Shown here: in pieces, positions 1-7,100 of the stretch | Numbering within the stretch: position 1 is the first letter of the stretch | How the letters are laid out: each line of letters begins with the position of its first letter | Source: Clostridia bacterium | GTDB lineage: Bacteria > Bacillota > Clostridia > Oscillospirales > CAG-272 | Assembly: GCA_017631215.1 (NCBI GenBank) | Contig: JAGBTR010000248.1 | Coordinates: 1 to 7,283 of the forward strand | Length of the DNA stretch: 7,283 bases | Direction: 5' to 3' | The notes under the pieces: generated by a model | Told to the model about the DNA's origin: nothing | Database searches by the model: none | What the model saw: the letters and a program-made list of their open reading frames with translations, nothing else | Translations under genes and position numbers: made by a program

Positions 1-880
1 TGGCGAGGTCGTCGGTTTTTATGAGAAGAACGACACACTTGCAGAAAACTATGCAAAGTCATTCAACATTCCTCGGTTTCAGACGCCCGAGGAGCTTTTG
101 GCGAGCGAGGCAGAGGGCGTGATCGTCTGCTCGGCCTCCTCTGACCACGCCGAGGATATGATCAAGATCGCTCGCGCAGGCAAGCATATCTTTACCGAAA
201 AGGTACTTGCCCTGACCGATGCCGATTGCGACAGAATCGAGCGTGCAGTCAACGAGAGCGGCGTTAAATTCGTCATTTCCCTGTTCCAGAAATATCTCGC
301 TCCGCGCATCGCGGTCAAGCAGGTGGCGGCAAGCGGCGAGCTTGGAAAGCTGAACTATCTGCGTTTCCGCAACTGCCATTCGGGCAGCACGCGCGACTGG
401 CTCCCCAAGCATTTCTACGATGCCAAGGAGTGCGGCGGCGGCGCGATGATCGACCTCGGCGCACACGGCATGTATCTGACCGAATGGATCCTCGGTATGC
501 CGTCAAAGGCCTGCTCGCAATTCACGGTAAGCTGTGAGCTGGAGGCGATCAAGCAAAAGAACACGGACGGTGTGGAGGACAACGCGGTCACGGTTATGAG
601 CTTTGAGAACGGCGCGATCGCGGTCAATGAAACGGGCTTCGTATCCAACTATTCCCCCGTCACGCTTGAGGTGTTCGGTGAGGACGGCTACGTCCGTATG
701 GTTGGAGATCGCGTGGTGAAATGCACCAAGGCGACCGACGGCGCAGAGGTCGAGGTCGCGCTGGGAGAGGCTCAGCCTTCCCCGCTTGTACAGTTCCTGA
801 CGGGCAACATCCTTGACGGCTGCGGCATGAAGGAGGCCAAGGCACTGACTCATATGATGACGATGGCCTACGCACAGTAA
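1..880 (+). CDS. Gfo/Idh/MocA-family oxidoreductase, 5' partial
   Basis: The reading frame is open from base 2 to the TAA at 878-880, giving 292 visible residues; the true start and the glycine-rich nucleotide-binding loop lie before the window. What is seen is the rest of an N-terminal Rossmann fold (strand GEVVGFYE at residues 1-8, VIVCSAS at 40-46), then the family's E-K motif at 66-67 (HIFTEKV, where the usual third residue is proline). The C-terminal substrate domain follows with GGGAMIDLGAH at 145-155, in which D151 and H155 sit at the family's catalytic/sugar-binding positions. The end (PLVQFLTGNI, ALTHMMTMAY) is also typical. Known family members oxidise or epimerise sugars, inositols and related alcohols with NAD(P) in the cytoplasm. 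The exact substrate cannot be read from sequence. The gene lies 55 bases before a glycosidase-like gene on the same strand with no terminator between them, so they are probably cotranscribed and act on the same carbohydrate. A TTG at 98-100 is only an internal codon. Confidence 0.93.
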   Translation, partial: GEVVGFYEKNDTLAENYAKSFNIPRFQTPEELLASEAEGVIVCSASSDHAEDMIKIARAGKHIFTEKVLALTDADCDRIERAVNESGVKFVISLFQKYLAPRIAVKQVAASGELGKLNYLRFRNCHSGSTRDWLPKHFYDAKECGGGAMIDLGAHGMYLTEWILGMPSKACSQFTVSCELEAIKQKNTDGVEDNAVTVMSFENGAIAVNETGFVSNYSPVTLEVFGEDGYVRMVGDRVVKCTKATDGAEVEVALGEAQPSPLVQFLTGNILDGCGMKEAKALTHMMTMAYAQ

Positions 881-918
881 GCTATCCTTGATATCCCAAG
901 CAAAGCGATTACGAAAAC

Positions 919-925
919 GGAAGGA
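919..925 (+). promoter_or_regulatory. Shine-Dalgarno site for the TIM-barrel gene
   Basis: GGAAGGA lies 10 bases before the ATG at 936. It decides the start: the frame is open upstream to a TTG at 888, but that codon has no comparable site and would add a basic 16-residue leader (ISQAKRLRKRK...) unlike a conserved N-terminus. Confidence 0.75.
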
Positions 926-935
926 AAACTTTACA

Positions 936-2840
936 ATGAAGACCCTAACCATTCCTATCTCGGCGCGAAATCTGGAGCGGCAGGATCCCAAGGAAACCTT
1001 GGAATTGCTCCGTCGTGTCCACGCCGACCGTGTGTTTCTGACCATTGGTAACTATCGTTACGATGCCGCATCGCGGGCCGACAATTTTGACGTTTTACGG
1101 CGCATGGTCAAGGTCGTCAAGGAAGCAGGCATTGCGGTTGGCGCGTGGCTTCACAGCTTTGATTTTCACGATGTTGGAAATGCTCCCTTCACCAAAATGG
1201 CAGGGGCTGACGGAAAAACCTCGCCTGCTCGTTTTTGCCCGATGGACGATGACTTTCTCGATTTTGTCGATGATTATATCGCCGAGCTGGCCGCGAGTGG
1301 GATCGACACAATTTTGTTTGACGACGACTACCGCTACGGTCACCTCGGTCGTCTGCGCGCGCCTTGCCTTTGCAAGCATCACGTCAAGGATATTTGCCGA
1401 CGCTTGGGCGAAGAGCTTGACGCCGAGACCATCGGCAATTACGTCTTGTCCGCCTCACCCAATCGCTATCGCGACGCTTGGCTTGCATCCAAGGGCGAGG
1501 GACTTGACCGCTTTGCCCGTCGTGTGCGGAGTGCGGTCGACCGCATAAATCCCACCGTTCGCGTCGGCGTATGCGCCTGCATGACCACGTGGGACGGCGA
1601 CGGCAGCAACACCATTCGTATTGCCAAATATCTGGCTGGTAATACGCGCCCACTGATCCGTCTGATCGGCGCGCCCTATTGGGCTGTTCGTGAAAACGAC
1701 GGCAATCGCCTCATCGATGTCATCGAGCTCTCGCGTATGCAGGCGCAGTGGTGCCGCGGTGAGGATATCGAGGTACTGGCCGAGGGCGACACCTGGCCGC
1801 GTCCTCGTTACACGACGCCCTCCTCTTATCTCGAGCTGTTCCACGCGGCACTGATCGCCGACGGCGGCATCGAGGGCATCCACAAATATATGGTTCCCTA
1901 TGACGGTCACGCCTCCGTGGAGCAAGGCTATATCGAGGCCCATATGGAAAACGCCTCCTTCCGTGCCTCGCTTGAGCAGATATTTGCCGATAAGAACGAG
2001 GCGGGCATCTGCATCTTCGAGCATATGGAGAAGATCAAGGACGCGTGCCTGCGCCGTGCCGACGGACAAGAGATCAATTGGGAACGCGCGCTCTATTCCT
2101 CTGCCTCGCGTTTTATCTCGCAATATTCCATACCCACACGCTTCGGCACAGACGCGCGCTGTCTCGCCGTTTTCGGCGAAAATGCACGTCATATTCCATC
2201 CCCCGACACACACGACTATCTGCTCGACGGTTACGCTGCCAAGATTCTCTTTGATCAAGGTATGGACGTCGGCATCGAAGCGTGGATGGGTGAGCTTGCC
2301 GATGGGCTGACCGCCGATACACAAACGCCTGACCTTTATCATCCGACCAGTGATACGTACTTCCGTATCTTCTACCCGATCACGCTTCAAAAAGCAACGA
2401 TCAAGCCCAATTGCCGCGTCATTTTGTGGTACGTTATGGGCAACAAAAAATTGCCCGCCGCCTATCTCTATGACAACGACGCAGGACAAAAATTTCTTGT
2501 TTTTCTGTTTGATTCGCGCTTTGTCACACGCGACGCGAGCCGAAATTATATGTTTCAGCGTGCGTTGGTCGAGGGCATCCGCGCCATCGACCCCGATGCC
2601 CTTCCCGTAATTTGCGAGGGCAACCCCGACCTTTATCTGATCGCCAAGCAAAAAGAAAACAAGCTGACTCTGGGACTATTCAACTGCTGTGCCGATCGGG
2701 TGATGCAGCGCAAGATCAAGCTATCCGCTCCCATCCAGTCGGTTCGCTTTATCGGTTGTAACGGTACCTTTGACGGCAACACGGTGGAGATCGACCGACT
2801 GGGCGCATTTGATATGGCCGCGCTGGAGGTCGAGTTTTAA
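936..2840 (+). CDS. Putative glycoside-hydrolase-like TIM-barrel protein
   Basis: This is a 634-residue cytoplasmic protein with no signal peptide or membrane segment. Residues 1-325 show a regular alternation that fits a TIM barrel: DRVFLTIG (31-38), GIAVGAWL (65-72), DTILFDDDYR (124-133), RVGVCACM (209-216), IRLIGAPYW (241-249), IEVLAEGDTW (278-287) and GIEGIHKYMV (311-320). In retaining clan-A-like enzymes acids sit at the ends of strands 4 and 7; here D129-D131 and E283/D285 occupy such places and are candidate catalytic residues. A middle alpha/beta region (about 405-560, with LLDGYAAKILFDQGMDVGI at 429-447) recalls the amidotransferase-like domain of GH42-type enzymes. The last 65 residues look like a small beta domain ending in LGAFDMAALEVEF. 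I cannot assign a family number, and a non-catalytic or sugar-binding role is possible. Pairing with the preceding oxidoreductase supports carbohydrate metabolism. Transcription probably ends at the hairpin at 2908-2959. Confidence 0.7.
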   Translation: MKTLTIPISARNLERQDPKETLELLRRVHADRVFLTIGNYRYDAASRADNFDVLRRMVKVVKEAGIAVGAWLHSFDFHDVGNAPFTKMAGADGKTSPARFCPMDDDFLDFVDDYIAELAASGIDTILFDDDYRYGHLGRLRAPCLCKHHVKDICRRLGEELDAETIGNYVLSASPNRYRDAWLASKGEGLDRFARRVRSAVDRINPTVRVGVCACMTTWDGDGSNTIRIAKYLAGNTRPLIRLIGAPYWAVRENDGNRLIDVIELSRMQAQWCRGEDIEVLAEGDTWPRPRYTTPSSYLELFHAALIADGGIEGIHKYMVPYDGHASVEQGYIEAHMENASFRASLEQIFADKNEAGICIFEHMEKIKDACLRRADGQEINWERALYSSASRFISQYSIPTRFGTDARCLAVFGENARHIPSPDTHDYLLDGYAAKILFDQGMDVGIEAWMGELADGLTADTQTPDLYHPTSDTYFRIFYPITLQKATIKPNCRVILWYVMGNKKLPAAYLYDNDAGQKFLVFLFDSRFVTRDASRNYMFQRALVEGIRAIDPDALPVICEGNPDLYLIAKQKENKLTLGLFNCCADRVMQRKIKLSAPIQSVRFIGCNGTFDGNTVEIDRLGAFDMAALEVEF

Positions 2841-2907
2841 CTTGAAAGCCGACCACAAGCTTATCAAGCCCAGTCGAGGTCGCTTTTGACTACACGATCA
2901 AAACAAA

Positions 2908-2965
2908 AAAGAGGGCGCCGACATAGCAAGTAAAGCTTGACTATGCCGGTGTTCTCTTTGATTTT
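2908..2965 (+). terminator. Intrinsic terminator of the plus-strand operon
   Basis: Bases 2908-2926 pair with 2941-2959 in a 19-position stem, with three G-U pairs (2914-2953, 2915-2952, 2917-2950) and one A-C mismatch (2921-2946). An inner stem CAAG/CTTG (2927-2930 with 2936-2939) closes a five-base loop, leaving A2940 bulged. A T-rich run (TTTGATTTTAT) follows. It sits 67 bases after the TAA of the TIM-barrel gene. Read on the minus strand, the three G-U pairs become A-C mismatches, so the stem is better in plus-strand RNA. However, the A-run at 2899-2910 would give the minus strand a good U tract, so weaker bidirectional action is possible. Confidence 0.82.
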
Positions 2966-3018
2966 ATCACTGACGTGATAATGGGTGGTGGAGATGAGCC
3001 GTAACTGCTGATTATCAC
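2964..3018. repeat. TTATCAC / GTGATAA inverted and direct repeats
   Basis: TTATCAC occurs at 2964-2970, its complement GTGATAA at 2975-2981 (a 7-bp stem with a TGAC loop), and TTATCAC again at 3012-3018. The middle copy can pair either with the first, or with the third as an 8-bp match (GTGATAAT 2975-2982 with ATTATCAC 3011-3018). This could be an operator-like site or mutually exclusive RNA helices, or chance in a relic region. No gene start follows closely that it would obviously control. Confidence 0.35.
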
Positions 3019-3147
3019 ATAATAGGGTATATGGATAGACCGGCTATTACGGGTGCAAAGACTGCGATGGCATGTAAAGTCATAACAGCTTTTCCGGAGC
3101 CTCATCGGGACTTGGATAATTTGCGGTGAAGAGGATTTGTGAAAATG

Positions 3148-3170
3148 GAGGGGGACGGTTCCCTGTACCA
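3148..3170. repeat. REP-like palindrome containing GGGACGGTTCCC
   Basis: The core GGGACGGTTCCC at 3152-3163 forms a GGGA/TCCC stem around a CGGT loop, inside GGAGGGGGACGG...CTGTACC. On the minus strand it reads as TACAGGGAACCGTCCCCC and begins right after the TAA (3174-3172) of the coding relic. From memory, short GC-rich palindromes of this type recur in clostridial genomes, often just after genes, and are linked to REP-associated Y1 (IS200-like) transposases. Only one copy is in this window, so repetition cannot be shown here. Confidence 0.4.
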
Positions 3171-3171
3171 T

Positions 3172-3339
3172 TTATTTTACTTCTTGCCTTTCTGCTTCGG
3201 ATTTATCAGCGTGCCTGAGTATCACCGTTTCACAATTCTCGTCGAACGGATCGTCCAGCGATGTGCTGTATGTATGAGGCAGTACTCAAGGAATTGTTGT
3301 TTTGTCAACACCAAACCTCGCTAAAAGTGTTTTGTAAAA
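3172..3339 (-). pseudogene. Coding relic of unknown gene, 3' end with internal stop
   Basis: On the minus strand one frame runs from 3339 to the TAA at 3174-3172, broken once by a TGA at 3288-3286. Before the break it reads KTLLARFGVDKTTIP. After it come 37 residues that start VLPHTYSTSLDDPF and end SEAERQEVK, with host-like codons (GAC, GTG, CTC, GAA). The acidic, Lys/Glu-rich ending followed at once by a REP-like palindrome looks like a true gene end. RFGVDKTTI resembles a helix-turn-helix segment, but that is a guess. I do not recognise the family. The frame overlaps the last codons of the HEPN gene in a different frame, so the relic may be what the HEPN gene was inserted next to. Confidence 0.3.
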
Positions 3340-4133
3340 TTAATCGTTTTTCGGTATGCTATTAAAAGTTTAATACAATCTTTCCGTAATACTTTTCGCT
3401 TTGACATACCATGATGTAAATAATTGCGGTTTAAGTGTTTAGGTTCATTTTCAAATCCATCCGCTTTTTTAAAAAGGACTTTAATGTATGTTTGATAATT
3501 TAAGAGTTCTAAATGAAACAATCCTGGTAATCCATATCTGTCAGTTTTTAAGATACCGTCAACTATTCGTTCACCTGCTTTTATACCCGTTTTTTTATTT
3601 GCACTTGCCGCTGTACTTTTACAACGGATCAATTCTCCGTCTATCAAGGAAATTAGCAAAGATGCACAAGCTGCATAGCATTTATTGTCAAAACAAGTAA
3701 TTGCTTCATTATATAGTCGATAATCGTTTGATATCTTTGAAAGTTCCGCTTTAAGTTCTGATATTTTTGCCTTATCCAAAGCTCGTATTACAGATTTGTC
3801 TGCATCCATTTGAGAACTCGGACAATTTTCCCAAAAGCCAAAAGGAACCATAGAGTGATCAGTTATCCAACCATATTCTCCCCAATTGCGATATGTTTCT
3901 TCTATCGCCTGCCAATTATACTCCTTTGCTGCAATATGGACATTTTCCGAAAATCGTTGCAATTCATTTTCACCTTGTAATCGTTCAAACAGTTCTTTCC
4001 ATTCTGATGTTCCTTTAATTTCATCTACAGCTAAAAGTAGGCGAGGTTCTTCAACTATCATCCTACACAATGAAACAGTAAATGCTTTCAAAGTATCATC
4101 AATATCAAAGTTATTTAAAAAATCTTTATCCAT
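3321..4133 (-). CDS. HEPN-motif protein downstream of hsdR, putative defence RNase
   Basis: This is a 270-residue soluble protein with no signal peptide or membrane helix. Near the C-terminus, HLNRNYLHHG (233-242) contains R236-x4-H241 with a polar residue after the arginine, matching the R-x4-6-H signature of HEPN domains, which in RNase toxins and abortive-infection proteins forms the metal-independent RNA-cleavage site at a dimer interface. The helix CFDNKCYAACASLLISLIDGE (from about 147) is the kind of small-residue helix that precedes the motif in HEPN folds. The N-terminal half (1-120) is helical, Trp-rich around 73-101 (NWQAIEETYRNW), and unrecognised. The ATG at 4133-4131 is 20 bases after the hsdR stop, with only a weak site (GGTAG) upstream, so translation may be coupled to hsdR. 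Three 60-base lines counted here had 27%, 30% and 42% G+C, well below the neighbouring genes, suggesting separate acquisition. The HEPN call is motif-based; RNase activity is inference. Confidence 0.65.
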   Translation of the reverse strand: MDKDFLNNFDIDDTLKAFTVSLCRMIVEEPRLLLAVDEIKGTSEWKELFERLQGENELQRFSENVHIAAKEYNWQAIEETYRNWGEYGWITDHSMVPFGFWENCPSSQMDADKSVIRALDKAKISELKAELSKISNDYRLYNEAITCFDNKCYAACASLLISLIDGELIRCKSTAASANKKTGIKAGERIVDGILKTDRYGLPGLFHLELLNYQTYIKVLFKKADGFENEPKHLNRNYLHHGMSKRKVLRKDCIKLLIAYRKTINFTKHF

Positions 4134-4153
4134 CTTAGTCTACCAAAGCTTGT

Positions 4154-7100
4154 CTACGCCGCAGCATTAGCATTTATCTGATCAATAATCCTTTTAATTC
4201 CAAACCAGACGGACATATCGGCAAACACCTCAACGATGCTACCTTTATCCGTGAACGGCGGCTCCTGAAGCACCGATAGATCCTTCATCACACCATTATG
4301 TACGATATACTCGATAATTTGGTTGACAAAGTAAATCTGACTCGCATCAAGGCTGACGGTACTCAGATACTCTGCAAACGCCGCCTTCGCAGCCGCCATA
4401 TCAAGTCCAACGATCTCGCGCACAAACTCACCAAGCGGCTTTTCGCCGTATTCAGCCTCGTAATCCTTTTTACTTCCGATCTCACTCCACAAGATGCGTT
4501 CAAGAGCCTTGACATCCTCAGCATTCAACGGAATGTTACTCTTTAATTTCGCAATGACCGCCTCGTCCTGATGCTGACGGATATAGAACTCTGCTTTTGC
4601 TTTGTAATTCTTGAGATCATCGCTTTCAAGATCTGATTCGTTCCATTCGGTCGAAAGTATTTCATCGTCAAAATTGGTAATGTACCTTACAACCGTTTGG
4701 GGGATATACTTCATCAGGTTGCGAAGATTCTCGCGGATATGCTCGAATTCATTGATGCCGGCATTATCCAAATAATCAGTGTGCAGAATCTTGTTGATCA
4801 GCTCGGATTGCGCCATAATTTCGGGGATGTTCGCCACGCCCGCAATACCGCTAACCTTTTTGTAGAGATCGGTGCGAGCGCGCGAATATTTCTTTCCTGC
4901 AAGATAAGCAAGTTCAATTCCGTACATCAAGGCATCAAAACGTACCGCCGATGCCTCATCCTCGTCAGGCGTGATCAATGGAGCGAGTTCTTCCGCCATC
5001 AACAACGTGTCCTCATAGGTGAGTGAGTTATAGTTGCCGGGATTTGCATACTTCTCCACATAGCGCAAATGCTGGCGAACAGCAAAGCTCTCCATGTTCA
5101 ATTCACGCACCTTCCTGACCATATCGTCCACCAACGTTTTGCGGAATGCGATCAAATCAGCCGTTTGATAGGCAATATCCTGCAGTTTGAACGCGATCTG
5201 TGCCTTGAGCTTAAAGATAGCACCCTGCAAAGCAATTTGATTTGCCGTAGGTCGACCGTTATTCATGCGGAAGAACTCAAAGTTACCGCAGAAATCGAAG
5301 ATATAGAATTTGTCCTTATCCTTGCCATCCATAAGTCCATCACAACGGCGCGTTCCACGACCGATCATCTGCCAGAACTTCGCCTTGCTCATCACCTTCT
5401 TGAAGAAGACAAGATTGAGCACCTCGGGCACATCAATACCCGTATCAAGCATATCGACGGAAATGGCAATTTGCGGCAACTTCTTGGGATCAGAAAATTC
5501 GTCAATCGCACTCTGGGCATAGGTCATATAGTTGTCAATGACCTTGGTGTATCCCGGCAGATGGGGATATTCCCTGCCGAAGATCTCGTGGATTTTTTCG
5601 GCGTGCTCGTGATTCCTTGCAAAAATGATGGTCTTTCCAAGCTTTTCGCCGTATTCGACCTTCAGTCCATCGTTCATGAGGATGTGAAGCACCTGACGAA
5701 TGGTGTCCTCGTTGAACACCCACTCGTTGATGGCAGAGGACGCGATACGCTCGGGCAACTCGCCATTTTCATCCTCGAAGGTGTCCTCATATTTTTGTTT
5801 ATCCTCATCGGAAAGGTCATCGTAAACAATGCCCTGTTCAATGAATTTCAACTTGCTCTCGACCGACATAAAATCAATGAGAAATCCATCGGTAACGGCT
5901 TGCGCCAGCTCATAGCCGTAGGTCGGAACACCGTTCTCAAGTTCAAAGATCTCATAGGTATTCTTATCGATCTCGTCCTTAGGCGTAGCAGTAAGACCCA
6001 CCAACGGTGCGTCGAAATAATTGAAGATATCTGTGTATTTGTTATAGATCGAGCGATGCGCCTCGTCCACGATGACAAGGTCAAAGTAACCGACGGTAAA
6101 CAGCTTTCTATCGTGTTCGTCCTTGACCGTATCGATGCAGTTCATCATGGTCTGATAGGTCGAGAAAACACAACGCGCGTCAAAGTTCTCCTTATCCTCG
6201 CAGAGATTTGTTACAGAGAGGTCGGGTAGCATATTGACAAACGCACGCTTGGCTTGCAGAACGAGCGAATTTCGGTCGGCAAGGAATAGAATATTCTTCA
6301 CCCAGCCGTGATCCAGCAACACCTTGCAGAGTGCGATGACCGTTCTCGTCTTGCCCGATCCCGTTGCCATAACGAGAAGAGCCTTGCGGCGATTTTTTAT
6401 GTCAAACACCTCGCAGACCGCCTTGATCGCCCCCTCTTGGTAGTAACGCCCAGCGATGTCCTTGTCTACCATCACATTCTTGAGGCTCGTCCGCATGGTG
6501 TGCAGATTGAACAGCTTTTCAAGATCGCGTTTGGAGTAAACGGACGCCACACGTCTCTCGGGATAATGCTTGTCATCCCAAATATGCGTATCAAAACCGT
6601 TGGAGAGGAATATGATGGGTCTGCGACCGTATTTCTTCTCCAAAAGATCGGCATAGAGCTTGGCCTGCTGTCTGCCCTTGCTGACGTCCACGCAGGTACG
6701 CTTGGCCTCCAGCACCGCCAACGGCTTGCCGTCGTCACCAAAGAGGACGTAATCGGCATAACCGACCTCGCTCTTGTTGGGCATACCGTAAAGCTCGACC
6801 TCGTTCAGCCAATCCTTGCCCTCTACCCAGCCGGCATCCTCAAGCATAAAGTCGATGTAGATCTTTCGCGTCTTATACTCGGAAAGTTCCAGAGGCTTGG
6901 GCACGTAGGTCTGCTGCTGCTCGGCACGGCGGGCGGTCAGCTCGTCCTTGAGCGCCTTGTTTTCTTCCATCAGCTTGGCAACGTCAATATCGCTTTCGGG
7001 AACGAAGGACAAAGCCTCATCCACCGTCAGCGCAAGCAACAACTTGTCAAACTGCCGCTCGGTGTATTCGGGGGCGTAGAAATACGCCACCTGATCAAGA

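Larger units (their letters stand above)
2841..3320. other. Intergenic region between convergent blocks
   Basis: This 480-base stretch has no intact gene I would support. It holds a strong terminator (2908-2965), a set of TTATCAC/GTGATAA repeats (2964-3018), a featureless part that includes a 32-codon plus-strand frame with no clear ribosome site (3031-3129), a REP-like palindrome (3148-3170), and a minus-strand coding relic (3172-3339). I found no tRNA-like cloverleaf, no CRISPR-type repeat and no paired IS ends. The mixture of fragments suggests old insertions or deletions at this gene boundary. Confidence 0.6.

Noticed and set aside
888..935. TTG start at 888 for the TIM-barrel gene
   Set aside because: The ATG at 936 has a well-spaced GGAAGGA site, while the upstream extension is basic, unlike a conserved start, and lacks such a site.
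1455..2651. 398-codon open frame on the minus strand opposite the TIM-barrel gene
   Set aside because: It lies fully antisense to a convincing gene with good domain order. Long antisense frames are expected where codon use is GC-rich, and its translation shows no domain and no ribosome site I can see.
3031..3129. 32-codon plus-strand frame beginning MDRPAITGAKTAM
   Set aside because: The residue mix is plausible, but there is no clear ribosome site, the frame is short, and it lies after a strong terminator. It may be a relic, but not enough supports calling a gene.
2941..3171. 76-codon minus-strand frame between the two blocks
   Set aside because: It starts within the REP-like palindrome and runs into one arm of the terminator hairpin. 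Its Ser/Pro/Ile-rich translation resembles no protein.
3295..3310. TGTTG/CAACA hairpin near the end of the HEPN gene as a terminator
   Set aside because: The stem is only 5 bp, AT-rich, and has no U tract after it in either direction.
3139..3324. 61-codon plus-strand frame
   Set aside because: It runs through the palindrome and is antisense to a frame with more protein-like content. The Cys/Phe-rich translation looks random.
4134..4153. Separate promoter for the HEPN gene in the hsdR gap or hsdR 3' end
   Set aside because: The gap is 20 bases, and no -35/-10 pair with proper spacing was found in the preceding 100 bases.
5069..6229. 386-codon open frame on the plus strand inside hsdR
   Set aside because: It is antisense to the conserved helicase motifs of HsdR, which fix the true frame. 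Its Leu/Ile/Val-rich, repetitive-looking translation is a mirror of hsdR codon use.
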